A stretch of 7,405 nucleotides of DNA from JAZDIU01 sp043804635 (GTDB lineage: Bacteria > Chloroflexota > Dehalococcoidia > Dehalococcoidales > UBA2162). The notes beneath the pieces were generated by a model that did no database searches, was not told the origin of the DNA, and was given only the letters and a program-made list of their open reading frames with translations. Within the stretch, counting starts at the first letter, position 1, and each line of letters begins with the position of its first letter. The stretch lies in NCBI GenBank assembly GCA_043804635.1, contig JAZDIU010000037.1:1-7405 (forward strand). The letters run 5' to 3'. Made by a program: the position numbers and the translations under genes. Of this stretch, positions 1 through 6,490 are shown one piece after another.

Positions 1-488
1 GGCATCGCACCAGAAAGCTGACTCCCTGCCAGAGACGGAATTAGGAAGACAAACAATAGCATCACTATGCCGAACTGAAATTCGGTGACCGATGTCGAGA
101 AAGTAGCCTTGAGACGAGCCAAACGCCAGCCAGCCCACCACAAAGCCACACTACCGCCAACGAGCAACAACGCCGGTTTAAGCGTTTGAGATAAAACAGT
201 AAGCCAGCTCGGTTCGAACCATTTCAATCCGCTGAATAGCTGGACTTTCGCCATGATTAATGTGGTGATAACCCACACCAGCGCATTAACTGGATAAAGG
301 TAAATCCGGCGTCGCCAGGGTAATACTTTATTAAAAATAAAAGCCACGGGCAAGAGCAAGATGAACCATTGCACAGTTAGCGGTGCAGCTATCAGGTTAT
401 TAATCAAAGCCAGCAAAGCATAAGACCAGCAGCACTCCATCCCCAGGATAGTAATGTAAAGAATGTTCTGGCGCCAATCTGTTTTCAT
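1..488 (-). CDS. Multi-pass membrane protein, N-terminal part (probable TgpA-like transglutaminase partner of DUF58), cut by the left edge
   Basis: An open frame runs from ATG at 488-486 to the left edge with no stop: 162 codons plus two bases. The fragment is strongly hydrophobic, with about five membrane segments near residues 8-36, 38-54, 64-86, 103-121 and 138-152. A basic loop (PWRRR, 57-61) lies between the second and third. No catalytic motif lies in this part. The start overlaps the stop of the upstream DUF58 gene by four bases (ATGA), so translation is probably coupled. Known context: DUF58 genes are commonly followed by membrane proteins with an N-terminal TgpA-type helix bundle and an external transglutaminase-like domain. 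I infer that identity from position and topology only; any other polytopic membrane protein remains possible. The region is a real gene, because the frame stays open throughout and abuts its neighbour perfectly. Confidence 0.72.
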   Translation of the reverse strand, partial: MKTDWRQNILYITILGMECCWSYALLALINNLIAAPLTVQWFILLLPVAFIFNKVLPWRRRIYLYPVNALVWVITTLIMAKVQLFSGLKWFEPSWLTVLSQTLKPALLLVGGSVALWWAGWRLARLKATFSTSVTEFQFGIVMLLFVFLIPSLAGSQLSGAM

Positions 489-1753
489 CGATTTACCCTG
501 AGTCTATTCGAAGGGCTTTCCTTTAGCTCCAGTAAGTCATCAGGTCGCCTGATAATGTGCCACGGGACAGTATGTTCAAGACCGTCCGTCTCGCCGACCT
601 GGAACACCAGCGGTTTATGCCCGGCGTTCCTTAAGTTAGCCAGCAATTCTGGCAGCGATTCGGATGGTTTGGCTATAACTAAAATAGCAGTTGTCCCCCA
701 AGGCAAGCTTTCACGTTCGCCCTCTACAAATTTTTCAAAAGAGCCGGTGGTAACGGTGGTAACCTTAGCTAAGGTTTCAAGTAAATCAACCAGGCGGGTA
801 GTGCTGCTCCCTGGAGGAATTAGGGCTGGCTGGCCCGAGTCAGCCAGGCGTGAGTTTACAAAAAGCCCTACCGGACTGCGCTGCTCCGTAACGTAGCTGG
901 CAATCGAAGCGATGGTACTGATGCCCAGTTCGAAGTTATCCCGGTTAATAGTGCCATTGTCCTGGAAGCTATCGACGGCCAGGAATAGAGCCACCTTGAG
1001 CGTTGTCGTCGGCTCAAAAACCTTCACTTGCAGCTTTTGATGGCGGGCACTTGCTTTCCAATGGACGTGCCTCAGACTGTCGTTGAAAGTGTAATCACGA
1101 ACCCCGATAGTCCGGGTAGGGTCTTCGAAGATACGTCGCTCGGCTTTGGTTTCGCCTACCGGGTATAGTGATGGCAGGTTAAGTTGCTTAATCGGAAACA
1201 GCCTTGGGTACACTATAACGTATTCTTTTGCCGGTTGAGTCATAACACGCGGATAAAATCCGAATATGTCTCCCGAAGTGGTCTGGATAGGTCCCAGGAA
1301 ATAATAGCCTCGCTGGTTAGCCTGCAGACGGTACCGCCAGTTTATGCCGGTGTACCATAAGAGTGAGGCAGTATTGCTTAAACTATTATATCCGGCTCTT
1401 TTTCCCGGTCTTAGAAGTACATTAGAAGTCAGTCCCACCGGAATTTCGTCATCCACCTGGAGCCAGGGTAGTGGCAGAAGCTTGCGGTTGACTACCCTCA
1501 ATTTTAATTCGGTAAATTCGCCGGGGAAGAGCCTCGACTCGGTGATAGACCGTTCGCATTTTACCCCGACCAGTGAGAGCCGACTCCATAGCCTGGCTAT
1601 TCCCGCCGCCGCTAAGAGTAGTCCGGTGAGGATAACGATGATTATCTGACCGAACCAGGCCGCTACAATCAGGACCGCCAGCATTATCAACAAGCCGATT
1701 TTGCCTAAAAGCAAGCCCGCCGGCTCGGCGTAAGCCTTCTCTTCGTGATTCAT
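485..1753 (-). CDS. DUF58 domain membrane protein
   Basis: A 422-residue protein of the DUF58 family. Two membrane helices lie near residues 13-31 and 36-53, followed by a beta-rich region. The family signature follows: GVRDY at 217-221, then a DSLR stretch and HWKASAR at 231-237, with KVFEP at 244-248. After that comes a vWA-like C-terminal part beginning around VDS at 260-262, where the metal-site pattern looks degenerate. DUF58 proteins are usually found with MoxR-type AAA+ ATPases and transglutaminase-like membrane proteins and are thought to act in envelope or protein-complex assembly; the exact role is unknown. I chose ATG at 1753-1751, 28 bases after the thrC stop. The frame extends upstream to a TTG at 1834, but that would overlap thrC by 53 bases and add a charged tail before the helices. 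Neither start has a clear Shine-Dalgarno sequence. The stop overlaps the next start. Confidence 0.9.
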   Translation of the reverse strand: MNHEEKAYAEPAGLLLGKIGLLIMLAVLIVAAWFGQIIIVILTGLLLAAAGIARLWSRLSLVGVKCERSITESRLFPGEFTELKLRVVNRKLLPLPWLQVDDEIPVGLTSNVLLRPGKRAGYNSLSNTASLLWYTGINWRYRLQANQRGYYFLGPIQTTSGDIFGFYPRVMTQPAKEYVIVYPRLFPIKQLNLPSLYPVGETKAERRIFEDPTRTIGVRDYTFNDSLRHVHWKASARHQKLQVKVFEPTTTLKVALFLAVDSFQDNGTINRDNFELGISTIASIASYVTEQRSPVGLFVNSRLADSGQPALIPPGSSTTRLVDLLETLAKVTTVTTGSFEKFVEGERESLPWGTTAILVIAKPSESLPELLANLRNAGHKPLVFQVGETDGLEHTVPWHIIRRPDDLLELKESPSNRLRVNR

Positions 1754-1781
1754 TGCGGTATTGGATGATAAGGTCAAGTTC

Positions 1782-2834
1782 TTATTTCCACCCCAGAGCT
1801 TTTTCCACAGCCCCCAAGTCAGGCGGCGCTTCAAGGAAAGGCGGCGCGTTTTTCAACACGATGTCGACATCCTTCAGTCCGTTGCCGGTGACTATACAGA
1901 CTATTTTCTTTTTAGAGAAGCCCAGCCCCTTTCGGGAAAGTTTGAGCAGTCCGGCTAAAGGAGCCGCAGAAGCCGGCTCTCCGAAGATGCCGGCTTTGGT
2001 CGCCATAAGTCGCTGGGCGGCCAAAATCTCGTCGTCGCTGACCATATCTATTATACCGCCGGATTCATCGCGGGCGGCCGTAGCTTTCTCCCAGCTCGCC
2101 GGATTGCCGATTTTAATTGCCGAAGCCACCGTCTTCGGCTCCTTAATAGCATAGCCCCGAACGATCGGCGCCGCGCCCTCGGCTTGAAAACCCATCATCT
2201 TTGGTTTAATCTTTGCTTTCCCCGCTTCAAAATATTCTTTAAAGCCCTTCCAGTAGGCGGTAATATTACCGGCGTTGCCCACCGGGATAAAAAGATAATC
2301 GGGAGAGTAGCCGAGCATATCTATTATTTCGAAAGCTGCTGTTTTCTGGCCCTCTATGCGGTACGGGTTAACCGAGTTCACTAAAGTAACCGGATGTTTA
2401 TCTACCAGTGTCCTCACTATATTTAAAGCTTCGTCGAAATTTCCATCGATAGCGACTATCTTTGCCCCATAGACGATAGCCTGAGCCAGCTTGCCCAAGG
2501 CAATGTTACCTTTAGGGACAACGATAATACAATTGAGTCCGCAGTAGGCTGCAAAAGCCGCTGCCGAGGCGCTGGTATTACCCGTCGAAGCACAAATTAT
2601 CGCCTTACTGCCCGCTTCAACCGCCTTGGCTACGGCAACCGCCATTCCCCGGTCCTTAAAAGAGCCGGTTGGGTTGCATCCTTCTAGCTTGAAATAGAGT
2701 TCGCCGCACTTGGTTTCTTTCTCTAATGCTGGCGCTCGTACCAGCGGTGTATCCCCCTCCCCGATTGAAATCATCGGCGTCTTTGGCGTAACCGGCAGGC
2801 GGTCTTTATATTCCGCTAATACTCCAGTTTTCAT
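1782..2834 (-). CDS. thrC: Threonine synthase
   Basis: A 350-residue PLP enzyme that would convert O-phospho-L-homoserine to L-threonine plus phosphate in the cytoplasm, the last step of threonine synthesis. Visible landmarks are GEGDTP (25-30), the PLP-lysine motif NPTGSFKDRG with K60, the STGNTSAS segment (83-90), the glycine-rich phosphate-binding loop PVGNAGN (185-191), and the late TGNGLKD motif (316-322). Length and motif order fit the short bacterial threonine synthase class rather than the long yeast/E. coli class. Threonine dehydratase and other fold II enzymes are less likely because the SFKDRG and GNGLKD motifs are typical of ThrC. ATG at 2834 has GGAG at 2845-2842 with a 7-base spacer. 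No homoserine kinase or dehydrogenase lies beside it. Near the C-terminus an APPFLEAPP repeat comes from a 9-base direct repeat at 1821-1829 and 1839-1847. Confidence 0.95.
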   Translation of the reverse strand: MKTGVLAEYKDRLPVTPKTPMISIGEGDTPLVRAPALEKETKCGELYFKLEGCNPTGSFKDRGMAVAVAKAVEAGSKAIICASTGNTSASAAAFAAYCGLNCIIVVPKGNIALGKLAQAIVYGAKIVAIDGNFDEALNIVRTLVDKHPVTLVNSVNPYRIEGQKTAAFEIIDMLGYSPDYLFIPVGNAGNITAYWKGFKEYFEAGKAKIKPKMMGFQAEGAAPIVRGYAIKEPKTVASAIKIGNPASWEKATAARDESGGIIDMVSDDEILAAQRLMATKAGIFGEPASAAPLAGLLKLSRKGLGFSKKKIVCIVTGNGLKDVDIVLKNAPPFLEAPPDLGAVEKALGWK

Positions 2835-2900
2835 TTTTAGTCTCCGTAATTTTCACACTTAATTAATTCTGATAGATGATTGCTAAAAGCTGACAGCTCT
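2835..2900 (-). other. 66-base gap between the PHP gene and thrC
   Basis: This is the largest gap inside the leftward operon. It holds the thrC ribosome site (GGAG, 2845-2842) and a tight AGCTG/CAGCT palindrome near 2889-2899 whose loop is too small for a terminator hairpin. I found no convincing -35/-10 pair and no T-tract terminator, so read-through into thrC is the simplest reading. No leader peptide or T-box-like structure is evident. Confidence 0.5.
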
Positions 2901-3545
2901 CTAAAACTGCTTCTTCATCTTAGCCCACGTACTGCTCAAATGAACCAGCGGATTCGATATCCGTTTATGAACCTTGCCCTGCTTCAAGACTTGCAAGAAA
3001 TCATCCTTCCCATCGAACTTGAGTATTTCGATATATGTGTTGCCGATTTCATTCGGAGTGTGGGCATCGCTGCCGATTGTCTCCGGTATATTATACTTTC
3101 GGGCAAAAGCCTGCGCCTTCGCTGCGTCCTGCGGCAGGGGGCTTCGGGCATTAAAGACCTCAATAACATCAATTTGATTGGCTATATTGTCCAGCTTGTG
3201 GTTTTCCAGTCTGATTCCTCTTAATTTATCGAAAGGGTGCGGCAGGCAAACCAGAGCGTCCTGAGCTTTAATCCGGGATATCGCTTCTTCGACCGTAATA
3301 TTACTGGGAATCCCTTCTTTGAGAAACATCCCCATTATCTCACCATACGGGGTTAAGATTTCCTCGGCGATAATTACCTTAAAGGGCGCCATTTTCTGTA
3401 ACTCCATAGCTCCGTCGATATTGCCGTGGTCGGCAATGGCGATGCAGTTAATTCCTGTTTCCTTGCACCGATTTATTATCGTCTCTAAAGGCATTTCGCA
3501 GTCCATTGAATACTTGGTATGAATATGAAAGTCAGCCTTCAGCAT
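2901..3545 (-). CDS. PHP-domain metal-dependent phosphoesterase
   Basis: A 214-residue stand-alone PHP (polymerase and histidinol phosphatase) domain protein. Expected metal ligands are present: HIH with H7 and H9, the DHGN motif with D39-H40, acidic E61-E62, H103 in LPHPF, and the late GSDAH motif with D160 and H162. These support a trinuclear metal site and phosphoesterase activity; the substrate cannot be read from sequence. Relatives include histidinol phosphatase, nucleoside 3',5'-bisphosphate phosphatases and the PHP domains of DNA polymerases, but no polymerase or other domain is fused here. The ATG at 3545-3543 follows directly on the TAG stop of the upstream peptidase. A GAGGA ribosome site (3555-3551) lies inside the peptidase's end, so the pair is almost certainly cotranscribed and coupled. 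Beyond H162 the tail is a short PHP C-terminal extension with no recognised motif. Confidence 0.9.
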   Translation of the reverse strand: MLKADFHIHTKYSMDCEMPLETIINRCKETGINCIAIADHGNIDGAMELQKMAPFKVIIAEEILTPYGEIMGMFLKEGIPSNITVEEAISRIKAQDALVCLPHPFDKLRGIRLENHKLDNIANQIDVIEVFNARSPLPQDAAKAQAFARKYNIPETIGSDAHTPNEIGNTYIEILKFDGKDDFLQVLKQGKVHKRISNPLVHLSSTWAKMKKQF

Positions 3546-4622
3546 CTATTTCCTCGCTTTCGATAGCACTTTGACGCCACCCTTCTCTAAAACCGCCAAA
3601 TCTTCGATTCTAACCCCACCCCACCCGGGCAGATAAATACCCGGCTCGATGGTGAATACCATATCTGAACTAAGTATATCATTCGAGTAAGGACCCAGTC
3701 TTGGCATTTCGTGGACTACCAGCCCTACACCGTGACCCAGACCATGCCCGAAAGCCTCGCCGTAACCTCCCTCATCTATCACTGTCCGGGCAAGACTATC
3801 CGCCTCCTGACCGCTCATACCTGCCTTGATTATAGCAATTGCCGCTAGTTGTGCACCAAGGACGGTATCATAAACCTTTTTGAAAGTGCTACCTCCCTCA
3901 CCGAGACAAATCGTCCGTGTGAAGTCGCTGGAGTAGCCATCGATTCTGGCGCCGATATCGATAACTATCGGCTCTCCCGGGGCTATCTGCCGCTCGCTCG
4001 GTCTGGCGTGAGGCAGCGCCGAATTTGGACCCGAGGCAACGATAACTTCAAACGGTAAGCTTGAGCTGCCGCTTTCCCTGAAGAATTTCTCAATCTCCCA
4101 GGCAATTTCCCTTTCCGCCATACCGGGCCAAATCCTGTCCCGGATATAATCGAAAGCCCGGTCGGTTATCTCTACCGCTTTAGTAATAAGCTCGATTTCC
4201 TCCGGCTCTTTTATCGCCCTAAGCGATTCCACCAGCCCTTCTACTGGAACGAGCTTAGCTTTCGGTTGAGCTTTTCTCAATGTATCGGCTAGTTGATGAT
4301 GCAGGCTGAAGGTAAGATTTTCGCTTTCGAAACCCAGCCGACTGACATTCAGTTCGGCTACAAGTTTGGGGAACCATTCTTCCAGCTTGCCGGTTATCCG
4401 CTGAATTTTGTAGTCGGGGGCTTGGACTTTTGCCTGCTCCGTGTAACGAAAGTCGGTGGCTAATACCGAGTCTTTGGCGGTGATTAGTAGGTAGCCCGCC
4501 GAGCCGTCGAAGCCCGAAAGATAGTACCGGTTCTCCGGCTGTGAAATAAGGATACCATCAATTTCTTTTTCAGCCAGCTTTAGGCGTAAATTTTGCAGTC
4601 GGTTACTTAATTTGAGACTCAT
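3546..4622 (-). CDS. M24 family Xaa-Pro aminopeptidase / dipeptidase
   Basis: A 358-residue two-domain 'pita-bread' metallopeptidase, expected to release the N-terminal residue preceding proline or to split Xaa-Pro dipeptides in the cytoplasm. A creatinase-type N-terminal domain covers about residues 7-135, including the NRYYLSGF motif (31-38). The M24 catalytic domain covers about 145-350. All five expected metal ligands are visible: D222 (VIDIGA), D233 (SSDFTRT), H297 (GLGHGVG), E326 (TIEPGIY) and E340 (RIED). The active-site histidines H205 and H304 are also present. The enzyme therefore looks intact. Length fits the short bacterial PepQ/YqhT-type enzymes rather than the longer E. coli PepP, and sequence alone does not separate aminopeptidase from prolidase. 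Its ATG overlaps the recombinase gene by 20 bases and its stop abuts the PHP gene, so it sits mid-operon. Confidence 0.94.
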   Translation of the reverse strand: MSLKLSNRLQNLRLKLAEKEIDGILISQPENRYYLSGFDGSAGYLLITAKDSVLATDFRYTEQAKVQAPDYKIQRITGKLEEWFPKLVAELNVSRLGFESENLTFSLHHQLADTLRKAQPKAKLVPVEGLVESLRAIKEPEEIELITKAVEITDRAFDYIRDRIWPGMAEREIAWEIEKFFRESGSSSLPFEVIVASGPNSALPHARPSERQIAPGEPIVIDIGARIDGYSSDFTRTICLGEGGSTFKKVYDTVLGAQLAAIAIIKAGMSGQEADSLARTVIDEGGYGEAFGHGLGHGVGLVVHEMPRLGPYSNDILSSDMVFTIEPGIYLPGWGGVRIEDLAVLEKGGVKVLSKARK

Positions 4623-5520
4623 TATCCGTTTCTCGTGCCAGCGGATGAGCGGTTAGATATACTTTTCTCGCCTGGCTCTTACTTACGTGGGTATAAATTT
4701 GAGTTGAAGATAAACTGGCATGTCCCAACAACTCCTGGACTACCCTCAAATCAGCCCCGCCATCGAGTAAATGAGTGGCGAAGGTATGGCGCAGGACGTG
4801 GGGGTGGACTCTCTTGCCAATTCCAATCCGATTAGCATATTCTTGCAGAAGGCTCTGCACGCTTCGGACGGTCAGCCGTCCCCCGTATCGATTAAGGAAA
4901 AGAGCGTTGGTTCCTTTCCCACTGAGAAGCTGAGGGCGTCCCTGATTGATGTATGCCGCGATAGCTCTTGCCGCCGGCTCACCCATCAGTGTCATCCGTT
5001 CTTTAGAACCCTTACCCCACACCCGGATTTCACGAGTATCGAGATTAAGCTGCTCCACGTTCAGTTTTACCAGTTCGCTGACCCTGAGGCCGGAAGCATA
5101 GAGCAGTTCCAGAAAAGCCCGGTCGCGCAAGCCCAGCGGCGTGCTCAAATCAGGCGCTTCTATCAACCGCTTGATCTCAGCTATGGTCAAAAACTCAGGC
5201 AAGCGTTTGTCCAACTTGGGCGAGGATGTGTAAGCCACCGGACTTTCCGAGATTATTTCTTCTCTCAGCAAGTAACGGTAGTATGAGCGAATCGCCGAAA
5301 GCTTGCGAGCAATACTGGCTTTAGCGATTCCCAGTTCGGTGAGGTGCGAAAGATAGCCCCGGACTGCATTCCTATCCAGTTCACTGTGGGTAGCGAATCC
5401 CCGGCTCCTGACGAACTGAAAGAACTCGTATAAATCGGCGGAATAATTCCTCACCGTATACTGTGAAGCATTCCGCTCTACCTGGAGGTAATTCAGATAC
5501 TGGTTAAAAACTTCTTGCAT
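4603..5520 (-). CDS. XerC/XerD-type tyrosine site-specific recombinase
   Basis: A 305-residue tyrosine recombinase. The N-terminal SAM-like core-binding domain spans about residues 1-88 and the catalytic domain about 106-290. The full catalytic set is visible: R146 in GLRVSEL, K170 in the GKGSKER hairpin, H241 and R244 in HVLRHTF, H267 in LGHAS and the nucleophile Y276 in QIYTHV. Size and the AHPLAR tail motif fit XerC/XerD, which resolve chromosome dimers at dif with FtsK. An integrase is less likely because no attachment site, excisionase or phage gene is nearby. XerC versus XerD cannot be decided here. I start at ATG 5520-5518. A TTG five codons upstream (5535) is in frame, but it lies at or before the transcription start expected from the -10 box at 5543-5538. 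It is the first gene of the leftward operon. Confidence 0.93.
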   Translation of the reverse strand: MQEVFNQYLNYLQVERNASQYTVRNYSADLYEFFQFVRSRGFATHSELDRNAVRGYLSHLTELGIAKASIARKLSAIRSYYRYLLREEIISESPVAYTSSPKLDKRLPEFLTIAEIKRLIEAPDLSTPLGLRDRAFLELLYASGLRVSELVKLNVEQLNLDTREIRVWGKGSKERMTLMGEPAARAIAAYINQGRPQLLSGKGTNALFLNRYGGRLTVRSVQSLLQEYANRIGIGKRVHPHVLRHTFATHLLDGGADLRVVQELLGHASLSSTQIYTHVSKSQARKVYLTAHPLARETDNESQIK

Positions 5521-5537
5521 AGGATTTTTCTGCAACT

Positions 5538-5566
5538 ATTATACCCCCTATGCCTTGCTCTGGCTA
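5538..5566 (-). promoter_or_regulatory. Sigma-70-type promoter for the leftward xer-to-membrane-protein operon
   Basis: On the minus strand a perfect TATAAT lies at 5543-5538. A -35-like TAGCCA (4 of 6 consensus bases) lies at 5566-5561, with a 17-base spacer. Initiation about seven bases downstream would fall near 5531, leaving a leader of only about 11 bases before the recombinase ATG at 5520. No good Shine-Dalgarno is visible there, so the first gene may be translated with little or no leader. No equally good promoter was seen further along the leftward genes. Confidence 0.72.
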
Positions 5567-5593
5567 CTTTCACAGAGGGTAAGCACTTTTCCC

Positions 5594-5622
5594 TTGACTC
5601 AAAGCGCTCCTAGCCTTAGAAT
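5594..5622 (+). promoter_or_regulatory. Sigma-70-type promoter for the rightward crotonase-lipoprotein genes
   Basis: TTGACT at 5594-5599 (5 of 6 consensus) and TAGAAT at 5617-5622 (5 of 6) are separated by exactly 17 bases. Expected initiation is near 5629, giving a leader of about 23 bases. It faces away from the xer promoter; the two -35 elements are 27 bases apart. An imperfect inverted repeat (arms 5607-5615 and 5637-5645) spans the -10 region and may be an operator. Confidence 0.75.
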
Positions 5623-5640
5623 AACCGCAATACTTTGGCA

Positions 5641-5645
5641 AGGAG
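5641..5645 (+). promoter_or_regulatory. Ribosome binding site deciding the GTG start at 5652
   Basis: AGGAG sits six bases before GTG at 5652-5654. It fixes a non-ATG start for the crotonase gene. The first ATG in frame is codon 25, which would remove the conserved first beta strand and the LNRPE motif. Confidence 0.8.
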
Positions 5646-5651
5646 AAAGCG

Positions 5652-6434
5652 GTGAAATACGAATATTGCATCTATGAAAAAAAGGGTAGAATCGCCTATA
5701 TCACCCTCAATCGTCCGGAAGTAATGAATTCCCTCCACATTCTTTGCCATCGCGAACTGGATGGCGTCTGGAATGATTTTCGGGACGACCCCGAGGTCTG
5801 GGTTGCCATCTTCACCGGCACCGGCGAAAAAGCCTTTTCTGCGGGAAACGACCTCAAATATACCGCCGAGCACCCGGAGGTGCTCAATCTGCCCCACGGC
5901 CCCGGGGGATTTGGCGGCATCACTCTGCGTAACGACCTCTGGAAGCCGGTCATCGCGGCAGTTAACGGCTTCGCCCTGGGTGGCGGACTTGAGATGGCAC
6001 TCGCCTGCGATATCATCGTCGCCGCCGACCACGCCCGTTTCGGTCTTCCCGAACCGACGGTCGGGCTAATCGCCCGAGGAGGGGGTCTGCACCGCCTCCC
6101 CCGCCAGATACCTCTTAAATTAGCTATGGGAATGATTCTCACCGGACGTCATACCACCGCTCAAGAAGCCTATCGTATTGGGCTGGTTAATGAAGTCGTT
6201 CCCCTCAAAGACTTAATGACTACTGCCGAAAAGTGGGCGGCTGATATCTTGCGTTGCGCTCCGATGTCCATCCGGGCAAGTAAAGAGGCATCTATGAGAG
6301 GGTTAGCTTTGCCTTTGCTGGATGCGATAAACACAGTCAATATGGAACAGAAAAAATGGGAAAATTCGGAAGACCGTGTAGAAGGTCCCAAAGCCTTCGC
6401 CGCTAAGCGCCCACCCCAGTGGAAAGGACGCTAG
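5652..6434 (+). CDS. Enoyl-CoA hydratase/isomerase family protein, CaiD (carnitinyl-CoA dehydratase)-like
   Basis: A 260-residue crotonase-fold protein of usual length, expected to add water to, or remove it from, an acyl-CoA thioester. LNRPEVMNSL (19-28) is the typical opening. FSAGNDLK (62-69) supplies one half of the oxyanion hole, and GFALGGGLEMALACD (106-120) supplies the other. Both usual catalytic glutamates are kept: E114 and E134 (GLPEPTVG). The loop PGGFGGIT (84-91) before KPVIAAVNG resembles CaiD-type enzymes rather than short-chain crotonase. The usual PGAGG after the second glutamate reads ARGGG (141-145), which may alter the substrate pocket. Substrate is not decidable: there is no CoA ligase, CoA transferase or acyl-CoA dehydrogenase nearby to suggest a carnitine or beta-oxidation pathway. 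It has its own promoter and is probably cotranscribed with the lipoprotein gene 56 bases downstream. Confidence 0.92.
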   Translation: MKYEYCIYEKKGRIAYITLNRPEVMNSLHILCHRELDGVWNDFRDDPEVWVAIFTGTGEKAFSAGNDLKYTAEHPEVLNLPHGPGGFGGITLRNDLWKPVIAAVNGFALGGGLEMALACDIIVAADHARFGLPEPTVGLIARGGGLHRLPRQIPLKLAMGMILTGRHTTAQEAYRIGLVNEVVPLKDLMTTAEKWAADILRCAPMSIRASKEASMRGLALPLLDAINTVNMEQKKWENSEDRVEGPKAFAAKRPPQWKGR

Positions 6435-6480
6435 GCAACACAATCGTCCGAATAGCGAAGTGCCTCTTCTTCACCGAAAA

Positions 6481-6489
6481 GGAGGTGAT
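6481..6489 (+). promoter_or_regulatory. Strong ribosome binding site deciding the GTG start at 6491
   Basis: GGAGGTGAT is a nine-base match to the anti-16S consensus. The GGAGG core ends five bases before GTG at 6491-6493. This rules out the longer frame beginning at GTG 6419, which would overlap the crotonase gene and put 24 residues in front of the signal peptide. The 56-base gap before the gene shows no clear promoter or terminator. Confidence 0.88.
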
Positions 6490-6490
6490 A

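Noticed and set aside
1753..1834. N-terminal extension of the DUF58 protein from TTG 1834
   Set aside because: It would overlap the end of thrC by 53 bases, starts with TTG and lacks a ribosome site; the extra residues are simply the thrC 3' end read in another frame.
1821..1847. Nine-base direct repeat AGGCGGCGC
   Set aside because: It lies inside thrC and encodes a repeated Ala-Pro-Pro; the spacing is short and only two copies exist, so chance or simple codon reuse explains it.
555..3522. Several short plus-strand frames across the DUF58, thrC and PHP genes
   Set aside because: All are antisense to recognisable genes, lack convincing ribosome sites and encode nothing recognisable.
4771..5286. 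171-codon plus-strand frame opposite the recombinase gene
   Set aside because: It lies entirely antisense to a gene with all catalytic motifs, has no ribosome site of note and no recognisable domain; treated as a shadow.
4603..5520. Mobile-element or prophage integrase, with attachment site or dif
   Set aside because: No tRNA, direct-repeat attachment site, excisionase, cargo genes or dif-like motif is visible; the gene heads a housekeeping operon and has XerC/XerD size.
5616..6142. Two long minus-strand frames opposite the crotonase gene
   Set aside because: They are antisense to a well-conserved enzyme, one runs across its promoter, and their translations show no family features.
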